This document shows positions 16,265-25,617 of a stretch of DNA of 64,000 nucleotides, piece by piece. Position numbers and translations under genes: made by a program. Source of the DNA: Phycisphaerales bacterium (GTDB taxonomy: Bacteria > Planctomycetota > Phycisphaerae > Phycisphaerales > SM1A02); contig JANQEQ010000108.1 in the NCBI GenBank assembly GCA_028278245.1, positions 19,411 to 83,410 on the forward strand. Direction: 5' to 3'. Below the pieces are notes generated by a model. It made no database searches. It was given only the letters and a program-made list of their open reading frames with translations, and was not told the DNA's origin. Positions within the stretch are counted from its first letter, which is position 1, and every line of letters begins with the position of its first letter.

Positions 16265-16299
16265 TCGAAGATCCGCCTCTTCCTCGGGAGGATCTTCGA
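16265..16299 (-). terminator. Hairpin past the Ig/DUF1566 dockerin gene
   Basis: A perfect 10-bp stem (TCGAAGATCC / GGATCTTCGA) with a 15-base loop lies about 40 bases after the stop of the gene at 16338. No T run follows, so it is a possible rather than a canonical terminator. Confidence 0.5.
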
Positions 16300-16337
16300 C
16301 AATGGTGTGACAATCGCTCTCTGCATTAAGGTATGTG

Positions 16338-18401
16338 TCAGTTACACGGTCCCCACTGGCCGAGGATCGCGAAGATGTCGTCAATATTGACAGTGCAATC
16401 TTCGGTAAGATCGCCGGCACAATAAGGCGGGCAGGGATCGGGGCAATCGCCCCACAAACCGAGCACGGCAAAGATGTCGTCGATGTTGACTTGTGCATCA
16501 CTGGTCAGATCGGCTGGGCAATCAGCTGTATCGCGCACCAGTCGAACGTAGTTGTACATGCGTGCTGCATCACCCTGGGGCGCATCGCCGAAGTAGTATC
16601 CGTCATGCACATAAGTGTAGCCGGCGAAATTGCCATCCTTGCGATCACTGCGTTGGCAACCGGCTCCGTGAACATCAAGCCAGTTTCCGGACATGTAACC
16701 CGTACCGCGACCAAAGCAGACATACGCGCCAGCTGAGCCTGAACCATCCTGGCGGATGTGCGTTGTGCTCGACCAGAACCAGGGATAATCATCCTGCCCA
16801 AGTTCATTCGTGATTTGGGTGGTATTGAAAAGCGGATCAATGGCGGCAGAACCGGTGGTACCGGGTGAACGGGAGTAGTCGAGAATGCTTTGCAGTTCCT
16901 TGGCGTTGGGCAGACGCCAATCGCTGTATCCCAGGTAGTTTTCATCATTCTTCTGCTGCACCCAGGCCAGCGCCTCTTCCCAGAGTATGCCGGAGCGAGG
17001 ACCAGTGCTTACCCCATCACCCCGATCGTCCTGCGTCCACATCAATCCGGTTGCGCGATCAGTAATTGTACCGTCACCATTATCGGCAAGATTGTTGATG
17101 CCGTAGTCAGTGTTCCCACGACAGAAGCGCGCATAAAAGGCCTTACCGCTCGTCGGGTATCCCTTGATACGTCCGTCAGCAAAATTCACTCCAAACATCG
17201 CCTCTTGACTACCCATCACGGTATCCAAGTACAGAGTCGTCGTCACCCACTGTGAATCGATAATCCGTTCACCCGCACCGGTATCACCATAGGCAAAGTA
17301 GAAGTAATCGGTGTCGATGAACGGAATCGGGTCGGTGGAATCCACAAGCATCGGATCGGTACCCCGAAAATCCATCAAAGAATAAAGCTCCTTGATACCA
17401 GGTACACGCCAGTCGTTGAACCCTCCATAGTTCTGTGTGTTGAGGGTAGCGGCATAACTCGGGGCTTGAGCAAAGGTCACCTTGTCATTGACATCGATGT
17501 CCCCGTCGTCATCCCAGTCTGCATCACGCGTCCAGGTCAAACCGGTAACATTGTCGTACACTGAAAGTCCATCAGTACTAATAGTGTAGGATGGCAGATT
17601 GCCATCGATTTGCGCATCCTGGCCGAAGAATGGATCGCCGGGCTCAGGATCAGAAATAACAGAATCATTATCGAAACAGACATCCTGTGCCGTATCGACC
17701 ACGGGGTAAGCACCGATCGGCAATTCTGAAACTGTCAACAGAGCTTCGTTGGAAGTTGTGGTACCGAAATCGTTGCTTACTACACACCGGTAATTTCCGG
17801 CATCATCCTCTGATACTGCATCAATGGAAAAGGATGTCTCTTCAGCATCGGAGATATCTTCACCATCCTTCTGCCACTGGTATTCCAGTGGTGCCGTACC
17901 GGATGCAGCAACAGTAAATGTCACCGATCCTCCAGGTGGTACGGTCTGGGATTGGGGATGCTGGGTGATGGTCGGAGGCATTTCTGATCCTTCTACCACG
18001 GTAAATCCGTCGATCATTGAAAAAACCAGAGTGCCGTGTGGTGTGGTGAAAGTGATCGACGCATCCTTGAGTCCGGTTGGCTCCTCGGATGGAATGTTGA
18101 ATAGCGCGGTGACGGTGTACTGATTGTCGTGTGTAACGGATAAGCCCGTCATACTGCCGATCATCACACTGTCAGGCATCACCCCGGCCGGCGGTGCGGG
18201 GGGCGCATCCGTATCGAGTGTGAACGTCACCAGGAGACTGGTTTCACCTTGCAGACCACTATTCGGATCAATATTGGTAATTTCGTTTGTGTCTTGTGCA
18301 AATACCGAAGAGCTCAGAAGACAGAAACAAACCACCTTGATGAACATGCTGGGCCATTGTATTCGATGAAACTGTTGGATTTGTAACGTCATATATTCCA
18401 T
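16338..18401 (-). CDS. Secreted multidomain protein: IPT-like, Ig, two DUF1566 domains, dockerin-like module
   Basis: AAGGAG is seven bases before the ATG at 18401. The hydrophobic signal (MFIKVVCFCLLSSSVFA) starts at residue 19 after a polar stretch. Domain order: an IPT/TIG-like strand region (ITNIDPNSGLQGETSLLVTF, about 40-135); an Ig domain (HPQSQTVPPGGSVTFTV ... YQWQKDG ... DAGNYRCVVSN, about 140-225); two copies of DUF1566/Lcl-C (VTGLTWTRD ... GFNDWRVPGIKELYSL and ATGLMWTQD ... GYSDWRLPNAKELQSI); and the 60-residue Cys module. DUF1566 domains have a C-type-lectin-like fold, so a binding role at the cell surface is likely. The exact ligand is unknown. Confidence 0.82.
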   Translation of the reverse strand: MEYMTLQIQQFHRIQWPSMFIKVVCFCLLSSSVFAQDTNEITNIDPNSGLQGETSLLVTFTLDTDAPPAPPAGVMPDSVMIGSMTGLSVTHDNQYTVTALFNIPSEEPTGLKDASITFTTPHGTLVFSMIDGFTVVEGSEMPPTITQHPQSQTVPPGGSVTFTVAASGTAPLEYQWQKDGEDISDAEETSFSIDAVSEDDAGNYRCVVSNDFGTTTSNEALLTVSELPIGAYPVVDTAQDVCFDNDSVISDPEPGDPFFGQDAQIDGNLPSYTISTDGLSVYDNVTGLTWTRDADWDDDGDIDVNDKVTFAQAPSYAATLNTQNYGGFNDWRVPGIKELYSLMDFRGTDPMLVDSTDPIPFIDTDYFYFAYGDTGAGERIIDSQWVTTTLYLDTVMGSQEAMFGVNFADGRIKGYPTSGKAFYARFCRGNTDYGINNLADNGDGTITDRATGLMWTQDDRGDGVSTGPRSGILWEEALAWVQQKNDENYLGYSDWRLPNAKELQSILDYSRSPGTTGSAAIDPLFNTTQITNELGQDDYPWFWSSTTHIRQDGSGSAGAYVCFGRGTGYMSGNWLDVHGAGCQRSDRKDGNFAGYTYVHDGYYFGDAPQGDAARMYNYVRLVRDTADCPADLTSDAQVNIDDIFAVLGLWGDCPDPCPPYCAGDLTEDCTVNIDDIFAILGQWGPCN
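16341..16520 (-). repeat. Double dockerin-like module, copy 2 (coding)
   Basis: It encodes CPADLTSDAQVNIDD ... GPCN. Thirty-seven bases near its end are identical to the same place in copy 3, although the rest of the two proteins differ. Confidence 0.85.
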
Positions 18402-18691
18402 TGATCGACTCCTTTGTGACCGACATTCAAGTCACTCACGGGAATTGAAGTGCGGCAAAAAGATGCACGGGCTGTGGACCTCAAATCCCATTGTGTTACT
18501 GGTTGTTGTTGCTTTACTTGCATGAGGGGACAAAGAATTGACAAAAAAGTCCCATCCAGTTTGAAATCTGTTGAATACAGTTCAACAAGAGGAAAATTGT
18601 TCCAATATTGATTATTTGATGTCCCCTGGTGTAGCCAGGCCGACAATAACCCTTACACGCAGTTGTTTACTCGCGGGAGGGTAGTTTCTGT

Positions 18692-21600
18692 TTACTCGCA
18701 CGGTCCCCACTGGCCGAGGATCGCGAAGATGTCGTCGATGTTCACAGTGCAATCTTCGGTAAAGTCACCGATGCAATATGGTGGGCATGGATCTGGACAA
18801 TCGCCCCAGAGACCAAGCACAGCGAAGATGTCATCAATGTTGACCACGCCGTCGCCGGTGAGATCAGCAGCGCACAAACCGACCATCCACGCGCCTCTTC
18901 CCTGCGTGGACGCCAGAAGGCGATTGCGATTTATATCAAGACGAAGATCAGTCACCGCGGTGCGGGGTAAACCTTCAACGTAACGATGCCACGAAGCACC
19001 ATCATCCAGCGAACGATACACGCCATCCTCCATACCGACGTAAATAACATCAACAGCAGGCCGCGTATCAACGGCAACGGTATTAGCAGGAATGTCCGGT
19101 AGATTGCCGTCCAGTACTTCCCAATTCTGCCCACCATCCTGTGTTCGTAATACTTTTTCTGTTCCGTATGCTGATCCAGCCAGATATGCGACAAGATGAT
19201 TGTCCGGGGAAACGAATACCTGCCGCATAGAACGGATCCAACCAGGAAGATTCTGGCGCACGAGATTCCACTGATTACCACCGTTGAACGTAACCTGCAC
19301 ATTACCGTCATTGGTAGTCACCCAGATCGTTTGCGGAACAGACGGGGCGATGGCAATGCTGTGTATCGCTCCATAACTGGTTGCGGTCAGATCACCACTG
19401 ATAGTTGACCATGAAGTTCCGCCGGATGTACTTTCGTACACTCGATGCGTTCCGTAGACCATGCGATTGTTATTAACTGGATCAATATCGAAGGGCGGCA
19501 GGAAGCAGTTGCGATCACCACCAGAAATGCCGCTGCCTGCGTAATTGAATGAGGATCCACCGTTTGTTGATCTGTAGAGGTTGCCTGTCCCCTGATATTC
19601 ACAGAACACGATGTTTGGATTGGATGGATTGATCGCCGTGTAACCGCCGTCGCCGCCGAAGACGTGAGACCACGAATTGGGCCCGGTTCGCTTGTTCGTG
19701 CCGTTATCCTGGGTTCCGCCGAACGCAACATCATCGGATGTGGGATGCAACGAAAAGCCGGCGTAGAACTGGATAATCCCAAGCCCGGAATTTAGAGCCT
19801 GCCAGGAATTTCCAAGATTGAGCGAACGATGCACACCACCGTCATCACCGGCAAGCAGTCGCCCGGATGCATCCCAGGCATAGGCGTGCATATCAACATG
19901 TGGAGGCGTGATATTCGACCAACTTGAACCACCATTGGTCGAGCGATGTGCGGTAAGACCACCTACCAACACAACGTCAGGATTCGTGGGTTGGACGGAA
20001 ACGATATTCAAATACCATCCGTAAGTTGACATGTAGTTGGAGATGGTTTTCTGAGTCCAACTCGTCCCTCCGTTGTCGGTGCGGTACACTCCGCGCAGCT
20101 CAGCCGATCCACCGGTGTCAGTTGCCTCCTGCGTGATTGCTGTATAGAGGCGCAACGGCTCGGAAGGCGCGACGGCCAGCGAGATGCGTCCGACGTTTGT
20201 TGTGGGAAGTCCGCCACCCAGCTTGGTCCAGCTTTGTCCACCGTCATCGGTCTTGTAGATGCCATTCAGTGAATCACCGAAAATGTTGCCGATGCCTGCA
20301 TATAACACCAGTGAATCGTCGGGCTGCATCGCCAGGTCAGTGGCGTCGAGATTCGGCAGACCATTCGTCTGCTGCGCCCAGCTTACTCCTCCATCGGTTG
20401 ATTTAAACACGCCGACTGGATCGTTAGCATTAGGATGGTTCTTCGCAGCGGATCCTCCCGGCAGAAAACCCCCGGCTCGTGTGACGGCTGCATACACAAC
20501 CGATGAATTGGATGGATCTACGAGGATTCGCGAAATACATCTACCGCCGAAATCTGATTCCGCAAGATGCTGCCACGAGTCGCCACCGTCTGTGCTTTTG
20601 TAAATACCCAAACCGAACCGACTGTGGTACGCGAAATTCGCTTCGCCCGTACCGACATAGATTGTGTTCTCATCGTTGGGATCAAGCGCCAACGCTCCAA
20701 TGGCTGAGGTTGGCATCTCATCGGTCAATACGGTCCAGGTCGAGCCACCGTCGGTTGTGCGCCAGACACCACCGTCAGCACTTCCGACAAAGTATCGATC
20801 CGGATCAGTTGGACTGACAGCAAGTGCAGCAACGCGGCCGGTATATTCCACCCCACCAATGGGCGCCGGACCCCACGGCTCCCAGGTCGAACGGGATTGT
20901 CGGATCGTGTGAGCGAGAGGGTTTTTTTCGCTTTCCAAAGCAAATGCAGTTTCATCAGAAGGCTTTGATTCCTCCGTGACAGTTTCCCGGGCTTCATCGT
21001 CACGCACATCGAATGTGATACGAGCCACAAACCGAGCTGGACCTGCAGCAGCTACGACCTCTTCCGGTCCGGTGAGTGAGCGGTCGACCGCCACTTGATG
21101 TTGAACCGTGATCGTCCACCTTCCAGCGCGGTTGATTTTTACGTTGATTCCACCGGAAGTATTGGATTGCAGGTTATCTGCCGGCTGTTCACCCTCCGTT
21201 TCACCTGCCGATGCGGGTACGGTCATAGTGATCGGTACGCCGTTGAGTCCCGCACCATCGAAAGTTACTCTCAGGGGTAAATCAGCACCAACTGTCAGGA
21301 ACGCAGGATCAACCAGCGGGATCATTTCCAGTCGATGGCCGAACTTTGCCGTTGCTGATGCACTTGGACCGGCAGTACCAGTTGATTCAGGATCAGCCGG
21401 ATTAACACGAACAAATTGTTTTTCATAGTAATACAAACGTTCGATATGAAGATCTGTAATCGCGGGAGGCTCACAGACCGTAGCGATGACATGGGTGCCT
21501 TCCCTTTGAGGGGTGAAATGCCATAGTTCAGCATCGCTGAATTCATCAGCTGTTGGAGTAATCCGTCCCTGTTCTCCTCTGCTTCGCACCACCACGCGCA

Positions 21601-21802
21601 CCTCACCACAAGCGGCAGCTTCGGCAGCAATACCATCCAATTGCCATTCGAATGGTTGACCTACGGCAGGAAGAGATGCCACGTCAGCCACTTGAGATGG
21701 ATCACTCGGCGCAGCAACACCACCCATTGTTATGGAGTACAAAATTGCACTCATCGCCATCAGCCATGTCGAAGATTTAACCGTTGATTGAATGTTTAAC
21801 AT
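18692..21802 (-). CDS. Secreted BNR/sortilin-like beta-propeller protein with dockerin-like module
   Basis: GGAGG lies seven bases before the ATG. The 1036-residue product has a signal peptide, about 280 residues of beta-sandwich-type sequence, then a long propeller. The propeller starts WEPWGPAPIGGVEYTGRVAALAVSP and has at least ten BNR Asp-boxes (SADGGVWRTTDGGSTW, GIYKSTDGGDSW, GVFKSTDGGVSW, GIYKTDDGGQSW, GVYRTDNGGTSW and more). This is the layout of GH74-like and VPS10/sortilin-type twin propellers. I cannot place catalytic Asp residues, so it may be a binding rather than an enzymatic propeller. It ends in the Cys-rich module, here with CAADLTGDGVVNIDD. Confidence 0.85.
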   Translation of the reverse strand: MLNIQSTVKSSTWLMAMSAILYSITMGGVAAPSDPSQVADVASLPAVGQPFEWQLDGIAAEAAACGEVRVVVRSRGEQGRITPTADEFSDAELWHFTPQREGTHVIATVCEPPAITDLHIERLYYYEKQFVRVNPADPESTGTAGPSASATAKFGHRLEMIPLVDPAFLTVGADLPLRVTFDGAGLNGVPITMTVPASAGETEGEQPADNLQSNTSGGINVKINRAGRWTITVQHQVAVDRSLTGPEEVVAAAGPARFVARITFDVRDDEARETVTEESKPSDETAFALESEKNPLAHTIRQSRSTWEPWGPAPIGGVEYTGRVAALAVSPTDPDRYFVGSADGGVWRTTDGGSTWTVLTDEMPTSAIGALALDPNDENTIYVGTGEANFAYHSRFGLGIYKSTDGGDSWQHLAESDFGGRCISRILVDPSNSSVVYAAVTRAGGFLPGGSAAKNHPNANDPVGVFKSTDGGVSWAQQTNGLPNLDATDLAMQPDDSLVLYAGIGNIFGDSLNGIYKTDDGGQSWTKLGGGLPTTNVGRISLAVAPSEPLRLYTAITQEATDTGGSAELRGVYRTDNGGTSWTQKTISNYMSTYGWYLNIVSVQPTNPDVVLVGGLTAHRSTNGGSSWSNITPPHVDMHAYAWDASGRLLAGDDGGVHRSLNLGNSWQALNSGLGIIQFYAGFSLHPTSDDVAFGGTQDNGTNKRTGPNSWSHVFGGDGGYTAINPSNPNIVFCEYQGTGNLYRSTNGGSSFNYAGSGISGGDRNCFLPPFDIDPVNNNRMVYGTHRVYESTSGGTSWSTISGDLTATSYGAIHSIAIAPSVPQTIWVTTNDGNVQVTFNGGNQWNLVRQNLPGWIRSMRQVFVSPDNHLVAYLAGSAYGTEKVLRTQDGGQNWEVLDGNLPDIPANTVAVDTRPAVDVIYVGMEDGVYRSLDDGASWHRYVEGLPRTAVTDLRLDINRNRLLASTQGRGAWMVGLCAADLTGDGVVNIDDIFAVLGLWGDCPDPCPPYCIGDFTEDCTVNIDDIFAILGQWGPCE
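18695..18874 (-). repeat. Double dockerin-like module, copy 3 (coding)
   Basis: It encodes CAADLTGDGVVNIDD ... WGDCPDPCPPYC ... GPCE and ends flush with the stop codon. Confidence 0.85.
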
Positions 21803-22287
21803 GTTTCTACCTCCGCCGGAATTGAAGTAATGCGGTCAATGCAATTCCATTTATGGTGGCTAGACCAGGATTGCACACGTTCATAACCTCGACCGTTACT
21901 CAACCAGTGTACTGTGCCTCACAACCAGTCCAAGACCATACTTGTGAATTCTGCCTCGGGCAGGTGCTCATGCATTCAGGACCATGCCGATGAAAAAAGC
22001 TCACTACGAAACGGCCATCACGCTGAAGACATATCGTCTTCAGGGATAAACAATCCCAATCTCATTTGAATCCCCTCAAGGGAAAGCGGTTTTTTTGTTG
22101 CGACGATGGCCTAACAAGCATGGTAAGCCTTTAGAACACAGATATTTACGGCAGTCTACGCAACAACATGCCCGCAGATCCTATTCAGATGAGGATGGCA
22201 TCTTCGTGGAATAAGAAGAACTCCGTTGAAAAAAACGGCCCTGCCCGGGAGCAGGACCGTTGGATATATAGCCAATGACCGGTTTTG
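21803..22287. other. 485-base intergenic region between protease and BNR genes
   Basis: It holds the protease terminator at 22229-22260 and a perfect 8-bp hairpin (CTGAAGAC / GTCTTCAG, 22023-22043, 5-base loop). A short stem TCCCCTCAAGGGA followed by seven T on the forward strand lies near 22071-22096. The promoter and leader of the BNR gene must be here, but no -35/-10 pair stands out. No gene seen. Confidence 0.6.
22229..22260 (-). terminator. Rho-independent terminator of the subtilisin gene
   Basis: On the reverse strand ACGGTCCTGC and GCAGGGCCGT pair (one G-T) around a 6-base loop and are followed by TTTTTT. It lies 28 bases past the stop of the gene at 22288. Confidence 0.9.
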
Positions 22288-25101
22288 TCACTCACATGGT
22301 CCCCAAAGACCGATGATCGCAAAGATGTCATCGATATCAACGGTGCAATCTTCCGTGAGATCTCCTCTGCAATATGGCGGGCAGGGATCAGGGCATGCAC
22401 CCCAAAGCCCAAGCGCCTCAAAGACATCTTCGATGTTGACCTGATAATCGCCCGTAAGATCAGCAGGGCAAGGTGGCACACCGTCGGTGATAACCAACTC
22501 GAGTTGGCGGGTATCAGTTCGGTCCAACGCATCAATCACACGGAAGCGAGGCTCAAATGTCCCCATCTCCGTCGGGATACCCCCCAGAACTCCTGAGGGG
22601 CTGAAGGTCATACCTTCTGGAAGGGGTAACGGCGGGTAAAACTCCACAGAGTTTGCGCTGGGTAGCGAGCCTGAATTGTTGTACATCGAGAACAGGTAGT
22701 TCGAGCCATCGCCGCTTGATATGCCAATCGTCGGCGACAGATCGCCATTCGTCGAACCATAATGAAAGCGAATTGTGCCATCAACGATCAGCGTAACAGA
22801 GAAATCGCCTTCTGCGCTGCATGGGAATCGCTGCGCCTTCCAGCGGATGGTCACTTCACCAGGTACCGACTCATCAATGTAAATATCCCCACCGGATCCG
22901 CAATCGGTTTCCCAATCATCCCACAGCGGTGCGATGCGCACATTTTCAATGAGTTCCTGATCCGAGTTGGAGTAATCAGAAATCGAACTGGCAAAGTCGA
23001 TATATCCATTGCTGGACACCCAGCAGGAAGTGTAATCGTTTTCATAGAACGTGAACGTAAACGGTAGAGCGTAAGCCCAAGAATTGTCATCAGCATTCCA
23101 GTTCTGATCGACGCCGGTTTCAGCAAACATACTGGAACCCAGGTCAGCTTCGGCGTACTCGTCGGTAATCAGCATGTGCGTCAGCGGCGGCTGACCTTGA
23201 TCAACCTCGATCTGCACAGGGCCGTAGGAGTAACCGAGATACCCGTCAGGGAGCGAAGAGGTCGTGATAACGGGCGGCCCAAACTGTACAAGGATACTGA
23301 TGGTCGCCGGTTCAGAATCACCACCCTCAGGTGGAGTGCCACCATCGTCAGCTACGAAATGAAATTCATCGTTGCCGTAATAGCCTCCGGTAGGAGTGTA
23401 AGTCACCTGGTTACCGTCGTTGACAAGGGTATAGGGCAGCTCACCGGGGAGGATGACATGCCCGTTTCCCATATCAGTAACAGTATTACCAGCGGCGGGC
23501 AGAACCGTGATTTTGTATTGCAACGGACCGCCGGGTTGGCCGTCATGATCCTGCGCTACGAGCGTGATGTTGAGGGGTACATCAACACCGGTCTGGTATG
23601 AAGCGTCGTAGGCGCGTGGCGGGCTGGGACCACACAATGCCTCAGCTTCGAGTACCGCTTCCACAGCATCAATTAATCCGTAGCCATACGTATTGTCCTT
23701 GCCGGGACTACCGAGATCCAGTGCTGTATCGTAGATGATCTGTTTGATCTCATCGGGAGTGAGATCGGGGCAGGCTTCACGCATCAGGGCAACAACACCA
23801 TTCACGTGCGGGGACGCCATTGAAGTTCCGGTTTTCTCACCATACCCGCCACCTGGAATGGATGACCTCGTATTGACCGCCGGAGCAGCAATTTCTGGTT
23901 TGATCGCCATAGTTCCACCCGGCGTGCAGTACGTTGGGCCCCGCGACGAGCTGGTGTACGCTTCGTATGTCGGGCTGTCCTCCTGGATACCTCCCACGGC
24001 CATGCTGCGATAGTCATCCGTAGCGCGATCAGCGGGACGGCGCAGGCCACTGAATCCTTCGTTGCCCGCAGAGAAGATCGCCACCACACCAACCGCTTCC
24101 ATGTTGTCGATGTAGGTCCAGAAGGTCTCATCACATTCGGGATAGCCGTGTGCGGTGGCCAGCCCCCATGAATTGGAGGATGTCGCCGGCACATCCCAGT
24201 ACGTCCCGGGATTGCCATCCGGATCAGCGGTCCACTGGAAGGCGAGAATCGCATCGGCCACGGTCTGGGGAATGCTCACACGATCAATCACCGCCGCGTG
24301 AATCCACTTCGCACCGGGAGCCACACCAACTTCATCGCCTGGCGCACCACCGCAGACTGTGCCCATGGTGTGCGTACCGTGGCTGCCACTGTCCTGGGGT
24401 TCAGTCCAGCCTGTCACCGGATCAAAGAAAGCCCATTCAGGATGCCCGGCATACTCCGGATCACGGCCTTTCCATCGACTGTCAAGTGCGGGGTGGCTCC
24501 CATCCACACCGGTGTCAAGAGTCGACACAATCACTCCTGTGCCAGTGTAGCCCATAGCCCATACCTCCGGGGCACGAACCACGACCACGCCTGTTTCCGG
24601 AGTGCGAACACCTCCTCCACCCCGATTTGGTGGAGACTGGATCTTTCCTGCATTCTCAGGCGTGATGTTCTCGATCGGAAAGTTGAAATATACGATATCC
24701 ACATCTTCGTGATCAGCGATGGCACGTAGTGCTGCTTCTGTGCCGTCTACGCGCATAGCGTTGACGATCCAGTACGGCTGCACAAGCGTGACTTCGTTCT
24801 GGTTCTGCAAGTCGTCGATGAAATCAAGCACCGGTCCCTGGGTCAGGTCCGCTGTTTGTTGCAGCGATAGCACGATCTCCTCGTGTCGAATCGCTAACTT
24901 TTCACGTACCGCATCAAAGTCTGCCTTCAATCCCTCCACATCAGCTTGATACTCCAGATAAACCAAAGCTGAATGAATCTGTCCGGGGGTAGACTCCTCA
25001 AACATTTTTTCCAGAGTTGGATCGATGTAGCCCGCCGTGACCATTGTAGCCAAGCCACCACACATGACGGCATTCACTGCGGTTGAAACCAACGTTTTCA
25101 T
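22288..25101 (-). CDS. Secreted subtilisin-like (S8) serine protease with dockerin-like module
   Basis: AAGGAG lies seven bases before the ATG; 937 residues. A signal peptide is followed by an inhibitor-I9-like prodomain (to about 145). The catalytic triad is Asp196 (STLDTGVDGSHPAL), His241 (SHGTHTMGTVCGG) and Ser427 (KTGTSMASPHVNG), with the oxyanion Asn in ATSSNSWG. After the catalytic domain come a cadherin/Ig-like region with YTPTGGYYGNDEFHFVADDGG, a lectin-like stretch (YENDYTSCWVSSNGYIDF), a putative Ig domain (PLPEGMTFSPSGVLGGIPTEMGTFEPRF), and the Cys module at the end. It is the only clear hydrolase in the module family here and could process the other surface proteins or external protein. 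Confidence 0.93.
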   Translation of the reverse strand: MKTLVSTAVNAVMCGGLATMVTAGYIDPTLEKMFEESTPGQIHSALVYLEYQADVEGLKADFDAVREKLAIRHEEIVLSLQQTADLTQGPVLDFIDDLQNQNEVTLVQPYWIVNAMRVDGTEAALRAIADHEDVDIVYFNFPIENITPENAGKIQSPPNRGGGGVRTPETGVVVVRAPEVWAMGYTGTGVIVSTLDTGVDGSHPALDSRWKGRDPEYAGHPEWAFFDPVTGWTEPQDSGSHGTHTMGTVCGGAPGDEVGVAPGAKWIHAAVIDRVSIPQTVADAILAFQWTADPDGNPGTYWDVPATSSNSWGLATAHGYPECDETFWTYIDNMEAVGVVAIFSAGNEGFSGLRRPADRATDDYRSMAVGGIQEDSPTYEAYTSSSRGPTYCTPGGTMAIKPEIAAPAVNTRSSIPGGGYGEKTGTSMASPHVNGVVALMREACPDLTPDEIKQIIYDTALDLGSPGKDNTYGYGLIDAVEAVLEAEALCGPSPPRAYDASYQTGVDVPLNITLVAQDHDGQPGGPLQYKITVLPAAGNTVTDMGNGHVILPGELPYTLVNDGNQVTYTPTGGYYGNDEFHFVADDGGTPPEGGDSEPATISILVQFGPPVITTSSLPDGYLGYSYGPVQIEVDQGQPPLTHMLITDEYAEADLGSSMFAETGVDQNWNADDNSWAYALPFTFTFYENDYTSCWVSSNGYIDFASSISDYSNSDQELIENVRIAPLWDDWETDCGSGGDIYIDESVPGEVTIRWKAQRFPCSAEGDFSVTLIVDGTIRFHYGSTNGDLSPTIGISSGDGSNYLFSMYNNSGSLPSANSVEFYPPLPLPEGMTFSPSGVLGGIPTEMGTFEPRFRVIDALDRTDTRQLELVITDGVPPCPADLTGDYQVNIEDVFEALGLWGACPDPCPPYCRGDLTEDCTVDIDDIFAIIGLWGPCE
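22291..22470 (-). repeat. Double dockerin-like module, copy 4 (coding)
   Basis: The most diverged copy: CPADLTGDYQVNIEDVFEALG ... WGACPDPCPPYC ... DCTVDIDDIFAIIG ... GPCE. The six Cys and both Asp-rich loops are kept. Confidence 0.85.
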
Positions 25102-25283
25102 AAACCTGCTCCTTGTTCCTGTTTTCTCTTTCCTGATCGCGGCAAGATGTCACGATCATCAGACTGTGTACGGCAAAATCTCAGTAAACTGCCGCCCTAC
25201 CCTTCGCCACGTTTTTAGGTGATGAATGTCCGGAACCAGGATGGTGCCACGACACTCTCGATGTAACGTTCATGAATTGTCAC

Positions 25284-25332
25284 ACCACGCCTCTGGTGTT
25301 TCCGACCCTCCATTGGGTCATTGTACATGACC
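25284..25332 (-). promoter_or_regulatory. Hairpin series in the subtilisin leader, two mutually exclusive
   Basis: CACCA / TGGTG, GACCC / GGGTC and GGTCAT / ATGACC are three short perfect stems in a row. The last two share the bases GGGTC/GGTCAT near 25314-25320, so only one can form at a time, as in attenuators. They lie 180-230 bases upstream of the start codon. Stems are short, and chance is possible. Confidence 0.35.
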
Positions 25333-25538
25333 TTAGAGCCCTACCATAGCCTTTATCCTGGAAATTGAATGAGAAATGAGTGATAGACTCACTACAGCAA
25401 CAGCAGGGTAATGGTACTGCTATTCAGATGATTCGAATCTCCAAACTGAGCCTTGCACAAAATCAACGAGACTCATCTATCGACATGTAAAACCAGATTA
25501 CATCTGAACCTCAGCGCGACGTGCATCACAGATAATCG

Positions 25539-25566
25539 AAAAAGAGCCGCCCGTGAAGGGCGGCTC
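25539..25566 (-). terminator. Rho-independent terminator of the beta-helix-like dockerin gene
   Basis: A perfect 9-bp stem (GAGCCGCCC / GGGCGGCTC) with a 5-base loop is followed on the reverse strand by TTTTTC. It lies about 50 bases past the stop of the gene at 25618. Confidence 0.93.
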
Positions 25567-25617
25567 ATGTCTCAAAGTGACGCGGTGGCAACCACGTCAA
25601 TGCTTGGAATGTGATGA

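Larger units (their letters stand above)
25102..25617. other. 516-base intergenic region upstream of the subtilisin gene
   Basis: It holds the terminator of the next dockerin gene (25539-25566) and the long leader of the subtilisin gene with several small hairpins (25284-25332, listed separately). No gene or RNA gene recognised. Confidence 0.6.

Noticed and set aside
22071..22096. Forward-strand terminator (TCCCCTCAAGGGA then T7)
   Set aside because: No forward-strand gene lies upstream for about 10 kb, and the stem is only 4-5 bp.
25430..25450. tRNA fragment (GATTCGAATCTCC resembles a T-loop)
   Set aside because: No acceptor, D or anticodon arms fold around it.
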